Source: Melioribacteraceae bacterium (GTDB taxonomy: Bacteria > Bacteroidota > Ignavibacteria > Ignavibacteriales > Melioribacteraceae). From it: a stretch of DNA of 64,000 nt. The first letter of the stretch is position 1. Each line of letters begins with the position of its first letter. Below are positions 25,558 to 34,577 of the stretch, in pieces. The stretch is from the NCBI GenBank assembly GCA_023230485.1, contig JALNXG010000006.1, positions 1 through 64,000 on the forward strand. Reading direction: 5' to 3'. The notes under the pieces are model-generated. The model was not told the origin of the DNA, did no database searches, and worked only from the letters and a program-made list of their open reading frames with translations. The position numbers and the translations under genes were made by a program.

Positions 25558-25800
25558 TTATTCTTTAAGTCCAAGTATGTCTAATAATTTATTATGAGCA
25601 TCGTCAGGAAGTTTTGAATCGTAATTTTTATAAAATGAGATTGTCGATTCAATATTATTAAAATATGTTTTGCAGCATTGGCATTCATCAAGATGATGCT
25701 TAATGGCGACACATTTGGGTGAATCGAGATCTTCTCCCAAATTATCGCATATATGCGACATTACTTCTTTACATGTTGGTTTATCTTGATTCATTTGCAA
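25558..25800 (-). CDS. Zinc-finger anti-sigma factor (zf-HC2, soluble)
   Basis: 80 residues with no membrane helix. CKEVMSHICDNL and the ZAS motif HLDECQCCKTYF (Hx3Cx2C) identify a zinc-dependent anti-sigma domain of RsrA/ChrR type. Its start overlaps the end of the ECF sigma gene by 20 bases (or 14 if the second methionine is used), the usual arrangement of sigma with its inhibitor. A soluble zinc anti-sigma suggests a cytoplasmic redox or metal signal. It likely binds the product of 25781-26353. Confidence 0.88.
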   Translation of the reverse strand: MQMNQDKPTCKEVMSHICDNLGEDLDSPKCVAIKHHLDECQCCKTYFNNIESTISFYKNYDSKLPDDAHNKLLDILGLKE

Positions 25801-26353
25801 AAACCTTATTTAATTCACTTCTTAAAAATGCACGAGCCCTATGCAGGCGCGATTTAACAGCCGGGATCGAAAGCTCAACAATTTTTCCTGTCTCTTCAGT
25901 CGAAAGTCCTTCCACGTCTCTGAGCATAAAAACAATTCGATAATCAGCTGGAAGTTTTTGAATTGCATCGTCTAATATTTTTTTTAATTCATTATTTTCG
26001 GTTACTTTATCGGGAGTAACACTCCAATCAGAAACCTCTTTCTCGTTGATATAAGCATCATCGTCATCAATCGATGCGAATTCATATCGATGCTGAACCT
26101 GTCTTGCAAGCATTAGACAATGATTAGAAACAACTCGATAAAGCCAAGTTGATAACTTAGAATCTCCACTAAACTGTTTAATATGCTTTACCATACTCAT
26201 AAAAGTTTCCTGCATTGTATGTTCAGCTTTTTCTCTATTGCGGCAGATTTTATAAGAAAAATTATAAACAGTTTGTTCGTAAAGTTTAACAAGCTCTGCA
26301 AGGGCTTTCTTATCGCCTTCTTTTGCTTTTTCTATAATCTCAATTTCAGTCAT
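25781..26353 (-). CDS. ECF RNA polymerase sigma factor (RpoE-like)
   Basis: 190 residues with complete regions. Sigma region 2 (about 10-80) has LVKLYEQTVYNFSYKICRN and FSGDSKLSTWLYRVVSNHCL; region 4 (about 125-185) has LPADYRIVFMLRDVEGLSTE and IVELSIPAVKSRLHRARAFL. The linker is long and acidic (FASIDDDDAYINEKEVSDWS). It is followed by an overlapping zinc anti-sigma gene, so activity should be released by a signal sensed there. It is divergent from the large kinase-like gene at 26523, with a 169-bp shared upstream region. Confidence 0.95.
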   Translation of the reverse strand: MTEIEIIEKAKEGDKKALAELVKLYEQTVYNFSYKICRNREKAEHTMQETFMSMVKHIKQFSGDSKLSTWLYRVVSNHCLMLARQVQHRYEFASIDDDDAYINEKEVSDWSVTPDKVTENNELKKILDDAIQKLPADYRIVFMLRDVEGLSTEETGKIVELSIPAVKSRLHRARAFLRSELNKVFANESR

Positions 26354-26522
26354 TTAGTTTGATGCACTTTCCTTAAATAGGGTTCAGTTATCTTATCTAT
26401 TAAAATAAAAATTATTGCCGTAAACTTACTAAATTTCTACATAATAGATTGTAGAATCAATTAATCTATTTGAAGTATTGGAATGGAGGTTGTAAATTGC
26501 ATTATAATTACAGCATAATAAG

Positions 26523-29500
26523 ATGAATATGGAAAATCAATTATTTACGACATTGAAGCTGAACAGGCTTTGCAAGAATGTAAATTTCTCTAAGATACAT
26601 TTAGATGGAATTAAAGGACAGATTATATCCATCAGGGAAGGCGAAGTTCTTTTCAGAGAAGGAGATAGTGCAGATTCTATCTTTTTAATTGTAAGCGGCG
26701 AAATTAATATAATTAAAAAGAAATTACTCGGGAAAACTAAGTCCTATATTTATAATGAAAATACATTTTTAGGACAAGAGGATTTTTTAGAGGAGATGAG
26801 TCGAAGTTCGATTGCTGTTGCGCTAAGGGATTCTTATCTCGTTTCATTATCGAAAGAAGAAATAGACCGTCTAACCTCTCAAGATGGAATTATTGCAGAA
26901 AATCTGAAAGTACCGATTTTCGAATTTGAAGAAGATAATATTAATCGTGAGCAAGAAGAGCCGGAATACGATAATATAGAAGAAGCAGAGCCTGAAACAA
27001 ATAGTAATCCGGATTCCGATTTCTCGGAAGAATTAGAAATACCTGTTGAAAGTAATTTTGATTTCAAAGAGGTAAAGAAAAAAGAGAAAACAGAAGCGGA
27101 ATCGGAACTTAAAGCTAATAAAGAGACAGTATTAAAAGAAAAAACGAAAACAGCTATTGAAACGGTAGAGAAGTTGAATGGAGAGGTTGATTCAGATGAT
27201 AATAGTAACGCATCTGATATGTTGGCTACATTCGATCATGATTTTCTGAATGGATTACTTCCGAAGGAAGAACCAAAACCGATTCCCGAAGTTATTCTGA
27301 CATCAAAACAAGCTTCGCCATGGGATGTAACTCCTGATTTTGATTTTACAGATTCTGATATGATGAAATTTGTAGTTCCTAAAGAAAAAACAGATTTTAA
27401 TTTGGAAACTGAAATTAAGTCGGATGTTTCAACCGAGTATAAATCAGAATCTGGAAGAAAAACAGGGGACTTATCTGAATTAGAAATTCCGATTTCAAAT
27501 GAAGAGGGCGATGTTGATTTTTCATCTCTTGATGAAGAATTTAATAAACATCTTTTATATGCAGAAAATTTTGAAATTCCAGAAGACGAACCGATTAAAT
27601 CTAAATCTGTAAATGAAATAAACTTGAAAGATAAACCGATAGATACGAAAAACGAACAAAATATAAGTAATGAATCGAACATTAACAAAAAAAATACAAA
27701 AGAGGATTATGAGTCATTCTTAGATGAAGAACTATTCAAACTTCTGGAGGATGAACCTTACCAAAGCGAAAAACCAAATCCCAAAGAAATTAGTATGTCT
27801 GATTTAGAGAACGAGGAGATATTTAAAGGATTGAACTTTGCTGAAGAGACTAATGAAGAAATTGGTATAAAAATTAATGATCAAAATGAAGATGAATTAA
27901 ATAATGCGTTATTTGATTTATTAAATGAGACGGACAATTCCGGAAAAAAGATTAAGACCACATCAGAAATGGATTTCACCGATTTTAATTTTGATGATAG
28001 AGAACAAGTTAAACAAGGTCAGGATACTGCGGAACCCGATTTACAGTTACCTGAACCTGAAATTCCAAATGAAGATATACCCGAAGATATTCCAAATCCG
28101 AAAGAACCGGAGATAGAAATTCCTGAAGAATTACCGAATCCCAAAGAGCCTGAGAGCGAGATTCCGGAAGAGGATATTCCAAATCCGAAAGAACCAGAAA
28201 TAGAAATTCCGGAGGAAGAAATTCCGAAGATTCCTAAACCGGAACTTCCAGTAAATAAGGGTCCAAGAAAGTCTTATGCAGAACAGAATCTTTCATCGGA
28301 GACAGATTTTAGATCCGCACCAAACTCAATGCAGAGTTACGATTCTTCAGATACACCGAAATCGTCATTACAATTAAATGGTCAAAATAAAACTGATCTA
28401 GATAAAGAAGAAGAGACCGTACCATCCAATTACACGAAACCGGATTCATCATTATTTACCATCTCTTCACCTGGTGCACCTACAAATAGTTTGGATAGCA
28501 ATCAGTTAAAGAAAATTATTTCAGCTTCGGAACTTGTAAATTCACAAGTAAAAATTGATGATGTCTTACAAAGTATAGTCGATGTAGGGATTGATTTAAC
28601 TAATTGTGATCGCGGAACGCTCTATATTGTTGATAAATCCAAAAATGAAATTTGGTCTAAAATAGCAATAGGAAGCGAGACTAAAGAAATTCGGCTTAAA
28701 ATAGGCGAAGGGCTCGCAGGACATGTTGCTCTTACGGGTGTAACGCTCAATATTAAAGATGTTCAATCGGATAAAAGATTTAATCCTGAGTATGATATAG
28801 AAAGCGGATACAAAACTAAAAACATGATCTGTTTTCCAATAAAAAATAGAGAAAAGAAAATTATTGGCGTTCTTCAATTAATTAATTCGAAGACCGGTTC
28901 ATTTACAAAGTTAGATGAAGAATTTTTGGAAGCTATTTCAATTCAATCTGCAATCGCAATTCAGAACGCGGAGATGGTAGAGAAACTTCTTCAAGCAGAG
29001 CGCATTCAATCGCTCGGCAAGATGACTAATTTTCTTATTCAAGATATTAAAAAACCGATACTTGTAAGTAAAAGATATACCGAACATCTTAAGAATAAAG
29101 AATTACCCGATGAAGTAACTAAACTTATTGATATGATTTTGGAGCAATTAAATCAAGTTGCCGATATCGTTACAACAACATCAAGTTATTCGGATGGAAC
29201 AACGATTTTAAGGACAATTAATCTTAGTCTAAACAATACTCTCACCGATTATTTCGGAAGAATAGAGATGTACGTAAAGGGTAAGGGATGCCGCATAATA
29301 AATGAATTTGATAAAGATGTAACGATAAAATTAGATATGAAAGAATTTTATCAATGTTATATGCACATTATTAAAAATGCATGCGATGCAATGCCGGAGG
29401 GTGGCATAGTTGAGATATCTACAAAAAAAGAAGGAAAGACAATAAAAATATTTTTCAAAGATAATGGAATTGGAATTGATGATAACTTACTAGAAAAAAT

Positions 29501-29663
29501 ATTTGATCCTTTTTCTTCTTTTGGGAAGAAAGAAGGAACTGGACTAGGACTTTCGATAACAAGAAAAGTGGTGGAAGCTCATAATGGAAAATTGGAAGTT
29601 TTTAGTAAAATTGGAGAAGGCTCTACATTCGTTATAACACTTCCGATAGTTTTAGCACTTTGA
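26523..29663 (+). CDS. cNMP-binding / disordered / GAF / histidine-kinase-like hybrid protein
   Basis: 1046 residues, no signal peptide or membrane helix. Residues about 15-125 form a cyclic-nucleotide-binding-like domain (GEVLFREGDSADSIFLIVSG, MSRSSIAVALRDS). Residues 140-640 are acidic, repetitive and probably disordered, with a proline/glutamate repeat at 510-575. Residues 660-815 are a GAF domain (RGTLYIVDKSKNEIW, GEGLAGHVALTG). From 828 a kinase core begins: SLGKMTNFLIQDIKKPI aligns with the H-box, but the phospho-accepting His is Gln (Q840). The ATPase domain keeps its N box (HIIKNACDAMPEGG) and G boxes (DNGIGID, GTGLGLSI). It may be a pseudokinase or use another acceptor. Upstream region is shared with the divergent sigma gene; miaA follows 9 bases later. 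Confidence 0.9.
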   Translation: MNMENQLFTTLKLNRLCKNVNFSKIHLDGIKGQIISIREGEVLFREGDSADSIFLIVSGEINIIKKKLLGKTKSYIYNENTFLGQEDFLEEMSRSSIAVALRDSYLVSLSKEEIDRLTSQDGIIAENLKVPIFEFEEDNINREQEEPEYDNIEEAEPETNSNPDSDFSEELEIPVESNFDFKEVKKKEKTEAESELKANKETVLKEKTKTAIETVEKLNGEVDSDDNSNASDMLATFDHDFLNGLLPKEEPKPIPEVILTSKQASPWDVTPDFDFTDSDMMKFVVPKEKTDFNLETEIKSDVSTEYKSESGRKTGDLSELEIPISNEEGDVDFSSLDEEFNKHLLYAENFEIPEDEPIKSKSVNEINLKDKPIDTKNEQNISNESNINKKNTKEDYESFLDEELFKLLEDEPYQSEKPNPKEISMSDLENEEIFKGLNFAEETNEEIGIKINDQNEDELNNALFDLLNETDNSGKKIKTTSEMDFTDFNFDDREQVKQGQDTAEPDLQLPEPEIPNEDIPEDIPNPKEPEIEIPEELPNPKEPESEIPEEDIPNPKEPEIEIPEEEIPKIPKPELPVNKGPRKSYAEQNLSSETDFRSAPNSMQSYDSSDTPKSSLQLNGQNKTDLDKEEETVPSNYTKPDSSLFTISSPGAPTNSLDSNQLKKIISASELVNSQVKIDDVLQSIVDVGIDLTNCDRGTLYIVDKSKNEIWSKIAIGSETKEIRLKIGEGLAGHVALTGVTLNIKDVQSDKRFNPEYDIESGYKTKNMICFPIKNREKKIIGVLQLINSKTGSFTKLDEEFLEAISIQSAIAIQNAEMVEKLLQAERIQSLGKMTNFLIQDIKKPILVSKRYTEHLKNKELPDEVTKLIDMILEQLNQVADIVTTTSSYSDGTTILRTINLSLNNTLTDYFGRIEMYVKGKGCRIINEFDKDVTIKLDMKEFYQCYMHIIKNACDAMPEGGIVEISTKKEGKTIKIFFKDNGIGIDDNLLEKIFDPFSSFGKKEGTGLGLSITRKVVEAHNGKLEVFSKIGEGSTFVITLPIVLAL
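28051..28250 (+). repeat. Degenerate in-frame Pro/Glu repeat
   Basis: Within the hybrid kinase-like gene, about three imperfect copies of a unit encoding IPNPKEPEIEIPEE (IPNPKEPEIEIPEE, LPNPKEPESEIPEE, IPNPKEPEIEIPEE) are arrayed, flanked by PEPEIPNEDIPED and EIPKIPKPELP. The DNA copies differ at many third positions, so the repeat is old and kept at the protein level. It forms an extended acidic linker between the cNMP and GAF domains. Confidence 0.85.
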
Positions 29664-29672
29664 TAAAGAAAA

Positions 29673-30578
29673 ATGGATTACAACTTACTTACAATTTTAG
29701 GACCTACGGCGGCAGGTAAAACTCGTTTATCTGCCCAAATAGCAAATCGATTCAATGGCGAAATCCTTTCCGCCGATTCTAGACAAGTATATATTGGAAT
29801 GGATATAGGGACGGGAAAGGATATTATAGATTATTCTGTGGGCGATTTCAAAATTCCTTATCATTTAATAGACATAATTTCTCCAAAAGATGAATTTTCG
29901 ATGTTTCAATTTCGCAAAATGTTTTATGAATCTTTTTTAGATATAAAGGGGCGTAATAAATTACCGATTCTAGCAGGCGGTACGGGTCTGTTTATCCATT
30001 CCATTTTGAAAAATTATTCTATGCAAGAAGTAAATTTTTCAGGTGAACGATTTGAAGAACTTTCTCAAATGGAATTAAATGACTTAATAGATATTCTGAA
30101 ATCTCAAAATGTCTCACTTCATAATACTACTGATTTAACGGATAAAAAAAGAATAATTAAAGCGATTTTAATTGCTGAAAGCAATGACAATGAATTCAAG
30201 TCTCCGGTTAATATAAATTCTTTCGTGATTGGTGTAAGAGTAGAGCGAAGTAAGATAAAAGAAAATATTAAAGCAAGATTGAAAGAACGGCTTGAAAATG
30301 GAATGATTGATGAAGCCAAGAAATTGATTGCCGATGGAATTACTTATAAGAAGCTTCATTTCTTCGGTTTGGAGTATAAGTATCTTGCTCTTTATTTATC
30401 TGGCGAGTTAAACTATAACGATATGCAGCAGAAACTTTATAGTGCTATATGTGAATTTGCTAAAAAGCAGATGACGTGGTTTAGAAAGATGGAAAAAGAG
30501 GGTATTATCATTCATTGGATCGAAGGTGCGGATTTTAACGAAGCGGAAAAATTAGTTAAGGAGAATTTTGGACTGTGA
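29673..30578 (+). CDS. miaA: tRNA dimethylallyltransferase MiaA
   Basis: 301 residues. It adds a dimethylallyl group to A37 of tRNAs reading UNN codons, using DMAPP (the IspH pathway product made from 1288-2505). P-loop LGPTAAGKT is at the N-terminus, followed by ADSRQVYIGMDIGTGK, YHLIDIISP, the PILAGGTGLFIHSI motif and the C-terminal KKQMTWFRKM. Slightly shorter than the 316-residue E. coli protein but complete. It starts 9 bases after the kinase-like gene. Its stop overlaps a GTG beginning a 41-codon ORF (30575). Confidence 0.96.
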   Translation: MDYNLLTILGPTAAGKTRLSAQIANRFNGEILSADSRQVYIGMDIGTGKDIIDYSVGDFKIPYHLIDIISPKDEFSMFQFRKMFYESFLDIKGRNKLPILAGGTGLFIHSILKNYSMQEVNFSGERFEELSQMELNDLIDILKSQNVSLHNTTDLTDKKRIIKAILIAESNDNEFKSPVNINSFVIGVRVERSKIKENIKARLKERLENGMIDEAKKLIADGITYKKLHFFGLEYKYLALYLSGELNYNDMQQKLYSAICEFAKKQMTWFRKMEKEGIIIHWIEGADFNEAEKLVKENFGL

Positions 30579-30700
30579 AAATTCCACTTAAATTAATTTT
30601 TATAAATGAATCAATCAAACAAGAATTGCACTTTCTAAAACTTCTTTCAAGTGGGTTATTGATATATGAATTAAACAAGTGGATTGTTGATTATGAATAA
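30575..30700 (+). CDS. Possible small coupled ORF (41 residues)
   Basis: A GTG at 30575 overlaps the miaA stop (GTGA) and opens 41 codons (MKIPLKLIFINESIKQELHF.. to ..NKWIVDYE) ending in TAA at 30698-30700, which itself overlaps the ATG at 30693 of the next gene. The overlaps at both ends are what translational coupling would produce, but no family is recognised and chance cannot be excluded at this length. No separate ribosome binding site is evident. Confidence 0.25.
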   Translation: MKIPLKLIFINESIKQELHFLKLLSSGLLIYELNKWIVDYE

Positions 30701-31964
30701 ATTGGTTAGCAATTACTTAAAAAAACATTCCGTTACTGAATGGGATTTTGCCAAGGGAAATAAACATATTTTTAATAATGTTGTTGTAATTCCTGCAATT
30801 GATGAATATGAAAATATTATACATCTGACCAGATACATTGATGAATTAGATGAAAAATATTTTGATTCGACCTGTTTTGTTTTTGTAATTAATAATAGTT
30901 GCACTTCTTCAAATGAGATAAAAGAAGCAAACCGTAAAACATTAGAATACTTGCGCACTGCTAAGGTCAAATATAATTTTAATTTTATTGATGCGGCAAC
31001 CAAAGGTAATGAGATGCCCGAGAAAGAAGCGGGAGTTGGATTAGCTCGCAAAATTGGTATGGACCTCGCTTTGAAATTATTTGACTATAACACTAAAGAA
31101 AAAAAATTAATACTTTGTACAGATGCAGATTGCTATTTTGACAAAAATTATTTAACAGAAGTAGTAGAACATTTTCAAAAAGCAAAATCGGGCGCAGGAT
31201 ATGTAGATTATGAACATCCTCTTTCCGAAGATGAAACTGAAAGAAAAGCAGTAATTAGTTATGAGATTTTCCTTCGCTATTATGTTCTTGGACTTCAATA
31301 TGCCGGTTCGCCATATTCTTTTCAAACTATTGGTTCTACTATGGTTTGTGATTTTGAAAGCTATATCAAAATAGGCGGCATGAATAAAAAGAAAGCTGCT
31401 GAAGATTTTTATTTTATGGAGAAACTTGCTAAGATTACTTCGATTGACCGGATACAAGGGACAAAGATTTATCCCGCAGGAAGAAAATCATGGCGCGTTC
31501 CTTTCGGAACAGGGCAGAGAATTAATCGATATTTATCCGGCACTCATAATGAATATCAATTATATGATCCGATTAGTTTCGAGATTCTGCGGAAATGGAT
31601 TAATCTTTTTCATAATGGAAATATTCTTACTGCGGAAGATTATTTAGATAGAGCTAATGATATTCATATTGGTTTATATTCATTTCTTGTGGAAAATGAT
31701 TTTAAGAATGCTTGGGAAAAAATTACAAAAAATTCTAACTCGCCTATTCAGATAAATAAGCAAAAGAAATTTTGGTTTGATGGATTCAAGACATTAAAAT
31801 TTATTCATTACTTAAGAGATAAATATTTGCCCGAGATAGGACTATTCCGAGCAGTGGAAGAATTGCTGAAAGTGATTGGAGAAAGTTCTCCATCGAGCGA
31901 AAATGCAATGAATGATATTGATATACAAATAAAATTCTTAGAAAAGCTAAGAGAATTGACTTAA
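30693..31964 (+). CDS. GT-A fold glycosyltransferase (family 2-like)
   Basis: 423 residues from the ATG at 30693; an in-frame TTG nine bases upstream is less likely. There are no membrane segments. The GT-A domain covers about 25-270: NVVVIPAIDEYENI at the nucleotide-binding strand, VFVINNSC, the metal-binding LCTDADCYFDKNYL (DAD), and a long acceptor region GSTMVCDFESYIKIGGMNKK. The C-terminal 130 residues are helical. It lacks the family's usual membrane anchors, so it probably works in the cytoplasm on a soluble or lipid-linked acceptor. Substrate unknown. glyQS follows. Confidence 0.85.
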   Translation: MNKLVSNYLKKHSVTEWDFAKGNKHIFNNVVVIPAIDEYENIIHLTRYIDELDEKYFDSTCFVFVINNSCTSSNEIKEANRKTLEYLRTAKVKYNFNFIDAATKGNEMPEKEAGVGLARKIGMDLALKLFDYNTKEKKLILCTDADCYFDKNYLTEVVEHFQKAKSGAGYVDYEHPLSEDETERKAVISYEIFLRYYVLGLQYAGSPYSFQTIGSTMVCDFESYIKIGGMNKKKAAEDFYFMEKLAKITSIDRIQGTKIYPAGRKSWRVPFGTGQRINRYLSGTHNEYQLYDPISFEILRKWINLFHNGNILTAEDYLDRANDIHIGLYSFLVENDFKNAWEKITKNSNSPIQINKQKKFWFDGFKTLKFIHYLRDKYLPEIGLFRAVEELLKVIGESSPSSENAMNDIDIQIKFLEKLRELT

Positions 31965-32002
31965 AAAATGGTCAAAATAGTTATATTTGGCAATAAAAAA
32001 AC

Positions 32003-32008
32003 GAGAGG
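32003..32008 (+). promoter_or_regulatory. Ribosome binding site deciding the glyQS start
   Basis: GAGAGG at 32003-32008 is the only good Shine-Dalgarno match before the glycyl-tRNA synthetase coding region and points to initiation at about 32015, where the in-frame codon is ATC rather than ATG, GTG or TTG. Confidence 0.5.
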
Positions 32009-32014
32009 TTTGTT

Positions 32015-33457
32015 ATCGCACAGAATAAACAAAATGAGATTATAGAGAAAATTGTTTCCCTTGCAAAAAGAAGAGGATTCGTATTTCAATCAAGTGAGAT
32101 ATATGGTGGATTAAATGGATGTTGGGATTACGGTCCGCTTGGTGTGGAACTTCTTAATAACGTGAAATCGGAATGGTGGAAATCAATGACCTACCGCGAA
32201 GATATTGAAGGATTAGATGCATCAATATTAATGCACCCGAAAGTATGGGAAGCATCCGGACACGTAGAAAATTTTACAGATCCGATGATCGATTGTAAAC
32301 AGTGTAAAGCGCGTTTTAGAGTAGATACTTTAACAGAACTTATTAGCGATAAAAATAAAGAGAAAGCATTAAAAGAATTGAACGTTGATTTGGGTAGTGA
32401 TTCATTAGAAGATAAATTCACACAGCTTCTTGAAGATAACGAAATATCAGAAAAATTAGTTACTCTTCTCGGTTGTCCTCAATGCGGTAATAAAGGCACG
32501 TTCACGAATCCGCGCAAATTTAATTTAATGTTCAAAACATTTGTTGGTCCGGTAGAAAGCACCGAAAATACAGTATTCTTGCGTCCCGAAACAGCGCAGG
32601 GTATTTTTGTGAATTTTTTGAACGTGGTTAATTCAAGCCGCCAAAAAATTCCATTTGGAATTGCTCAAATTGGCAAAGCATTCAGAAATGAAATCAATAC
32701 TAAAAACTTCTTATTCCGTACACGCGAATTTGAACAGATGGAACAGCAATATTTTGTAAAACCGGGAACTGATCAAGATCATTACGATAAATGGAAAGAG
32801 ATAAGAATCAATTGGTTTAAGAATCTCGGAATGACACCTGAAAAACTTCGCTTCCACGATCATCCGGCAGATAAACTTGCCCATTATGCTAAAGAAGCAA
32901 CCGATATCGAATATCAATTCCCATTCGGCTGGGGCGAGATTGAAGGTATTCATAATAGAACTGATTTTGATTTAAGCAGACACGAACAGTTCTCTGGCAA
33001 ATCGCAGAAATACTTTGATGAAGCTGCAAAAGAAAAATATATTCCTTTTATTATTGAGACTTCAGCCGGGGCAAGCCGTTCATTCATGGCGTTCTTTGTT
33101 GATGCATATTACGAAGAAGAAGTAAATGGTGAAGTAAGAAGTGTTCTTCGATTTCACCCTAAGTTAGCACCTATAAAAGCAGCAATTCTTCCATTGGTAA
33201 ATAAAGATGGTATGCCGGAAGTTGCACGTCAAATCGAATCCGAGCTGAGACCCTTCGTAAAAGTATTTTATGATGATAAAGGTGCGATCGGAAGACGTTA
33301 TAGAAGAATGGACGAAGCAGGAACACCATTCTGCATTACAGTCGATACTCAGACAATGGAAGACCAAACCGTTACTATTCGTAATCGTGATACAATGGAG
33401 CAGATAAGAATTTCTACTGATAAAATTCTTGTTTATATTTTGGAAAAATTAAAATAA
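32015..33457 (+). CDS. glyS: Glycyl-tRNA synthetase, alpha2 type (GlyQS)
   Basis: Class II synthetase charging tRNA-Gly in the cytoplasm. Coding similarity clearly begins upstream of the first possible GTG (32144): the codons from 32015 read IAQNKQNEIIEKIVSLAKRR, then GFVFQSSEIYGGLNGCWDYG, the conserved family N-terminus. The first in-frame stop upstream is TAA at 31994, and no ATG, GTG or TTG lies between it and 32144, so ATC at 32015 with GAGAGG upstream is the likeliest start, giving about 480 residues, the family's normal length. Class II motifs are seen in PETAQGIFVNF, GKAFRNEINTKNFLFRTREF (motif 2) and the late EAGTPFCITVD. Zinc-type CxxC pairs are present (CKQC, CPQC). Confidence 0.92.
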   Translation: MAQNKQNEIIEKIVSLAKRRGFVFQSSEIYGGLNGCWDYGPLGVELLNNVKSEWWKSMTYREDIEGLDASILMHPKVWEASGHVENFTDPMIDCKQCKARFRVDTLTELISDKNKEKALKELNVDLGSDSLEDKFTQLLEDNEISEKLVTLLGCPQCGNKGTFTNPRKFNLMFKTFVGPVESTENTVFLRPETAQGIFVNFLNVVNSSRQKIPFGIAQIGKAFRNEINTKNFLFRTREFEQMEQQYFVKPGTDQDHYDKWKEIRINWFKNLGMTPEKLRFHDHPADKLAHYAKEATDIEYQFPFGWGEIEGIHNRTDFDLSRHEQFSGKSQKYFDEAAKEKYIPFIIETSAGASRSFMAFFVDAYYEEEVNGEVRSVLRFHPKLAPIKAAILPLVNKDGMPEVARQIESELRPFVKVFYDDKGAIGRRYRRMDEAGTPFCITVDTQTMEDQTVTIRNRDTMEQIRISTDKILVYILEKLK

Positions 33458-33470
33458 ATTTTCGGAATAA

Positions 33471-34577
33471 GTGAAAACGCAATCCGAAGAATCAAAGAAA
33501 TATATTAATACGAACAGGAAAAAATTCCTCCGTATTGGTATTATACTTTTTGCTTTAGTTGTTAGTTATGCGCTGAATAATTATTCGGCGCATTTCAATT
33601 CTATCTCTCAAGATATGATTAGCAATTACTTTTCATTCCGAGGCGCAGACAGCAATATCGTGCTAATTACAATTGATAAAAAAGATTTTGGTGAATTAGG
33701 TGGTTATCCTATTTCAAGAAAATATTATGCACTTTTAATTAATAGACTTACTGCGCTCAATGTCAAAAGTATTGGCTTAGAAATATTTCTTTCTGATATT
33801 GATTCAACGCGAACTGCTTTTGATTCCGAATTGATTGATGCTATAAAAAAATCGAAACACACCGTTCTTGCCTCTGTTATTATAGAAGATAAATACGGCT
33901 ACAATTCATTTCAATTACCATCACCTAAACATAAAGATAGTTCTGTTCTTACGGGACATGTAAATTATATAGAGACGAACGGAATATTTGTACCTGTGAA
34001 GGTTATAAGGGGCAATTTTGTTGAGGTACCTTTTGCCGTGCGTCTTGCAGGTAAATCGATTAATGATGATCTCATTAAAATAAATTTTTATTCAAAATGG
34101 AAAGAGTACAAGAAGTATTCTTTTGTTGAATTCTTGAATATGACCAAGGAAAGTGAAGAGCATCTATCCATATTAAAAGGTAAACATGTAATAATTGGTG
34201 TTACAGATTCATCGAAATCAAAACCTGCCAAAACGCCGGAAGGAGTTATTCCCGGACTAGGTCTTCACGCGCAATTCTTGGATAATTTAATTAATGATAG
34301 TTATATAAATTACGGGCAAACAGTTAACGTAACATTTGCAATGATAGCCATTCTATTATTGTTGGTTTTCATTCCGATGAAAATTCGTTTTTCAATTATT
34401 TTTTTATTTTACTTTTTGTTTTATGTAATTGTTTCGGTAGCAATCTATAATTTATTTTTTATAGAGATGAATCATTTTATTTTAGTGATTGCAATAGGAA
34501 TGATGGCAGTCTTAGAGATTTATTTTACATTGAACCAATCGAGGCATTTTTTATCGGAAGTGCCTTCGCGTAATTGA
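33471..34577 (+). CDS. CHASE2 domain membrane protein without an output domain
   Basis: 368 residues from a GTG start. One N-terminal membrane helix (about 19-41) precedes an extracytoplasmic CHASE2 domain (about 45-270: DSNIVLITIDKKDFGELGGY, KSIGLEIFLSD, GKHVIIGVTDSSK, PGLGLHAQFLDNLI), then three more hydrophobic helices to about 353. CHASE2 normally feeds a cyclase, kinase or GGDEF domain, but this chain ends 15 residues after the last helix, so no effector is attached. It may signal through a partner. It begins 13 bases after glyQS and overlaps the convergent M61-like gene by 58 bases at the 3' ends. Confidence 0.88.
   Translation: MKTQSEESKKYINTNRKKFLRIGIILFALVVSYALNNYSAHFNSISQDMISNYFSFRGADSNIVLITIDKKDFGELGGYPISRKYYALLINRLTALNVKSIGLEIFLSDIDSTRTAFDSELIDAIKKSKHTVLASVIIEDKYGYNSFQLPSPKHKDSSVLTGHVNYIETNGIFVPVKVIRGNFVEVPFAVRLAGKSINDDLIKINFYSKWKEYKKYSFVEFLNMTKESEEHLSILKGKHVIIGVTDSSKSKPAKTPEGVIPGLGLHAQFLDNLINDSYINYGQTVNVTFAMIAILLLLVFIPMKIRFSIIFLFYFLFYVIVSVAIYNLFFIEMNHFILVIAIGMMAVLEIYFTLNQSRHFLSEVPSRN

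Noticed and set aside
27236..27688. 150-residue minus-strand ORF inside the kinase-like gene
   Set aside because: It is serine-rich, the expected antisense image of the acidic low-complexity region, and has no independent signals.
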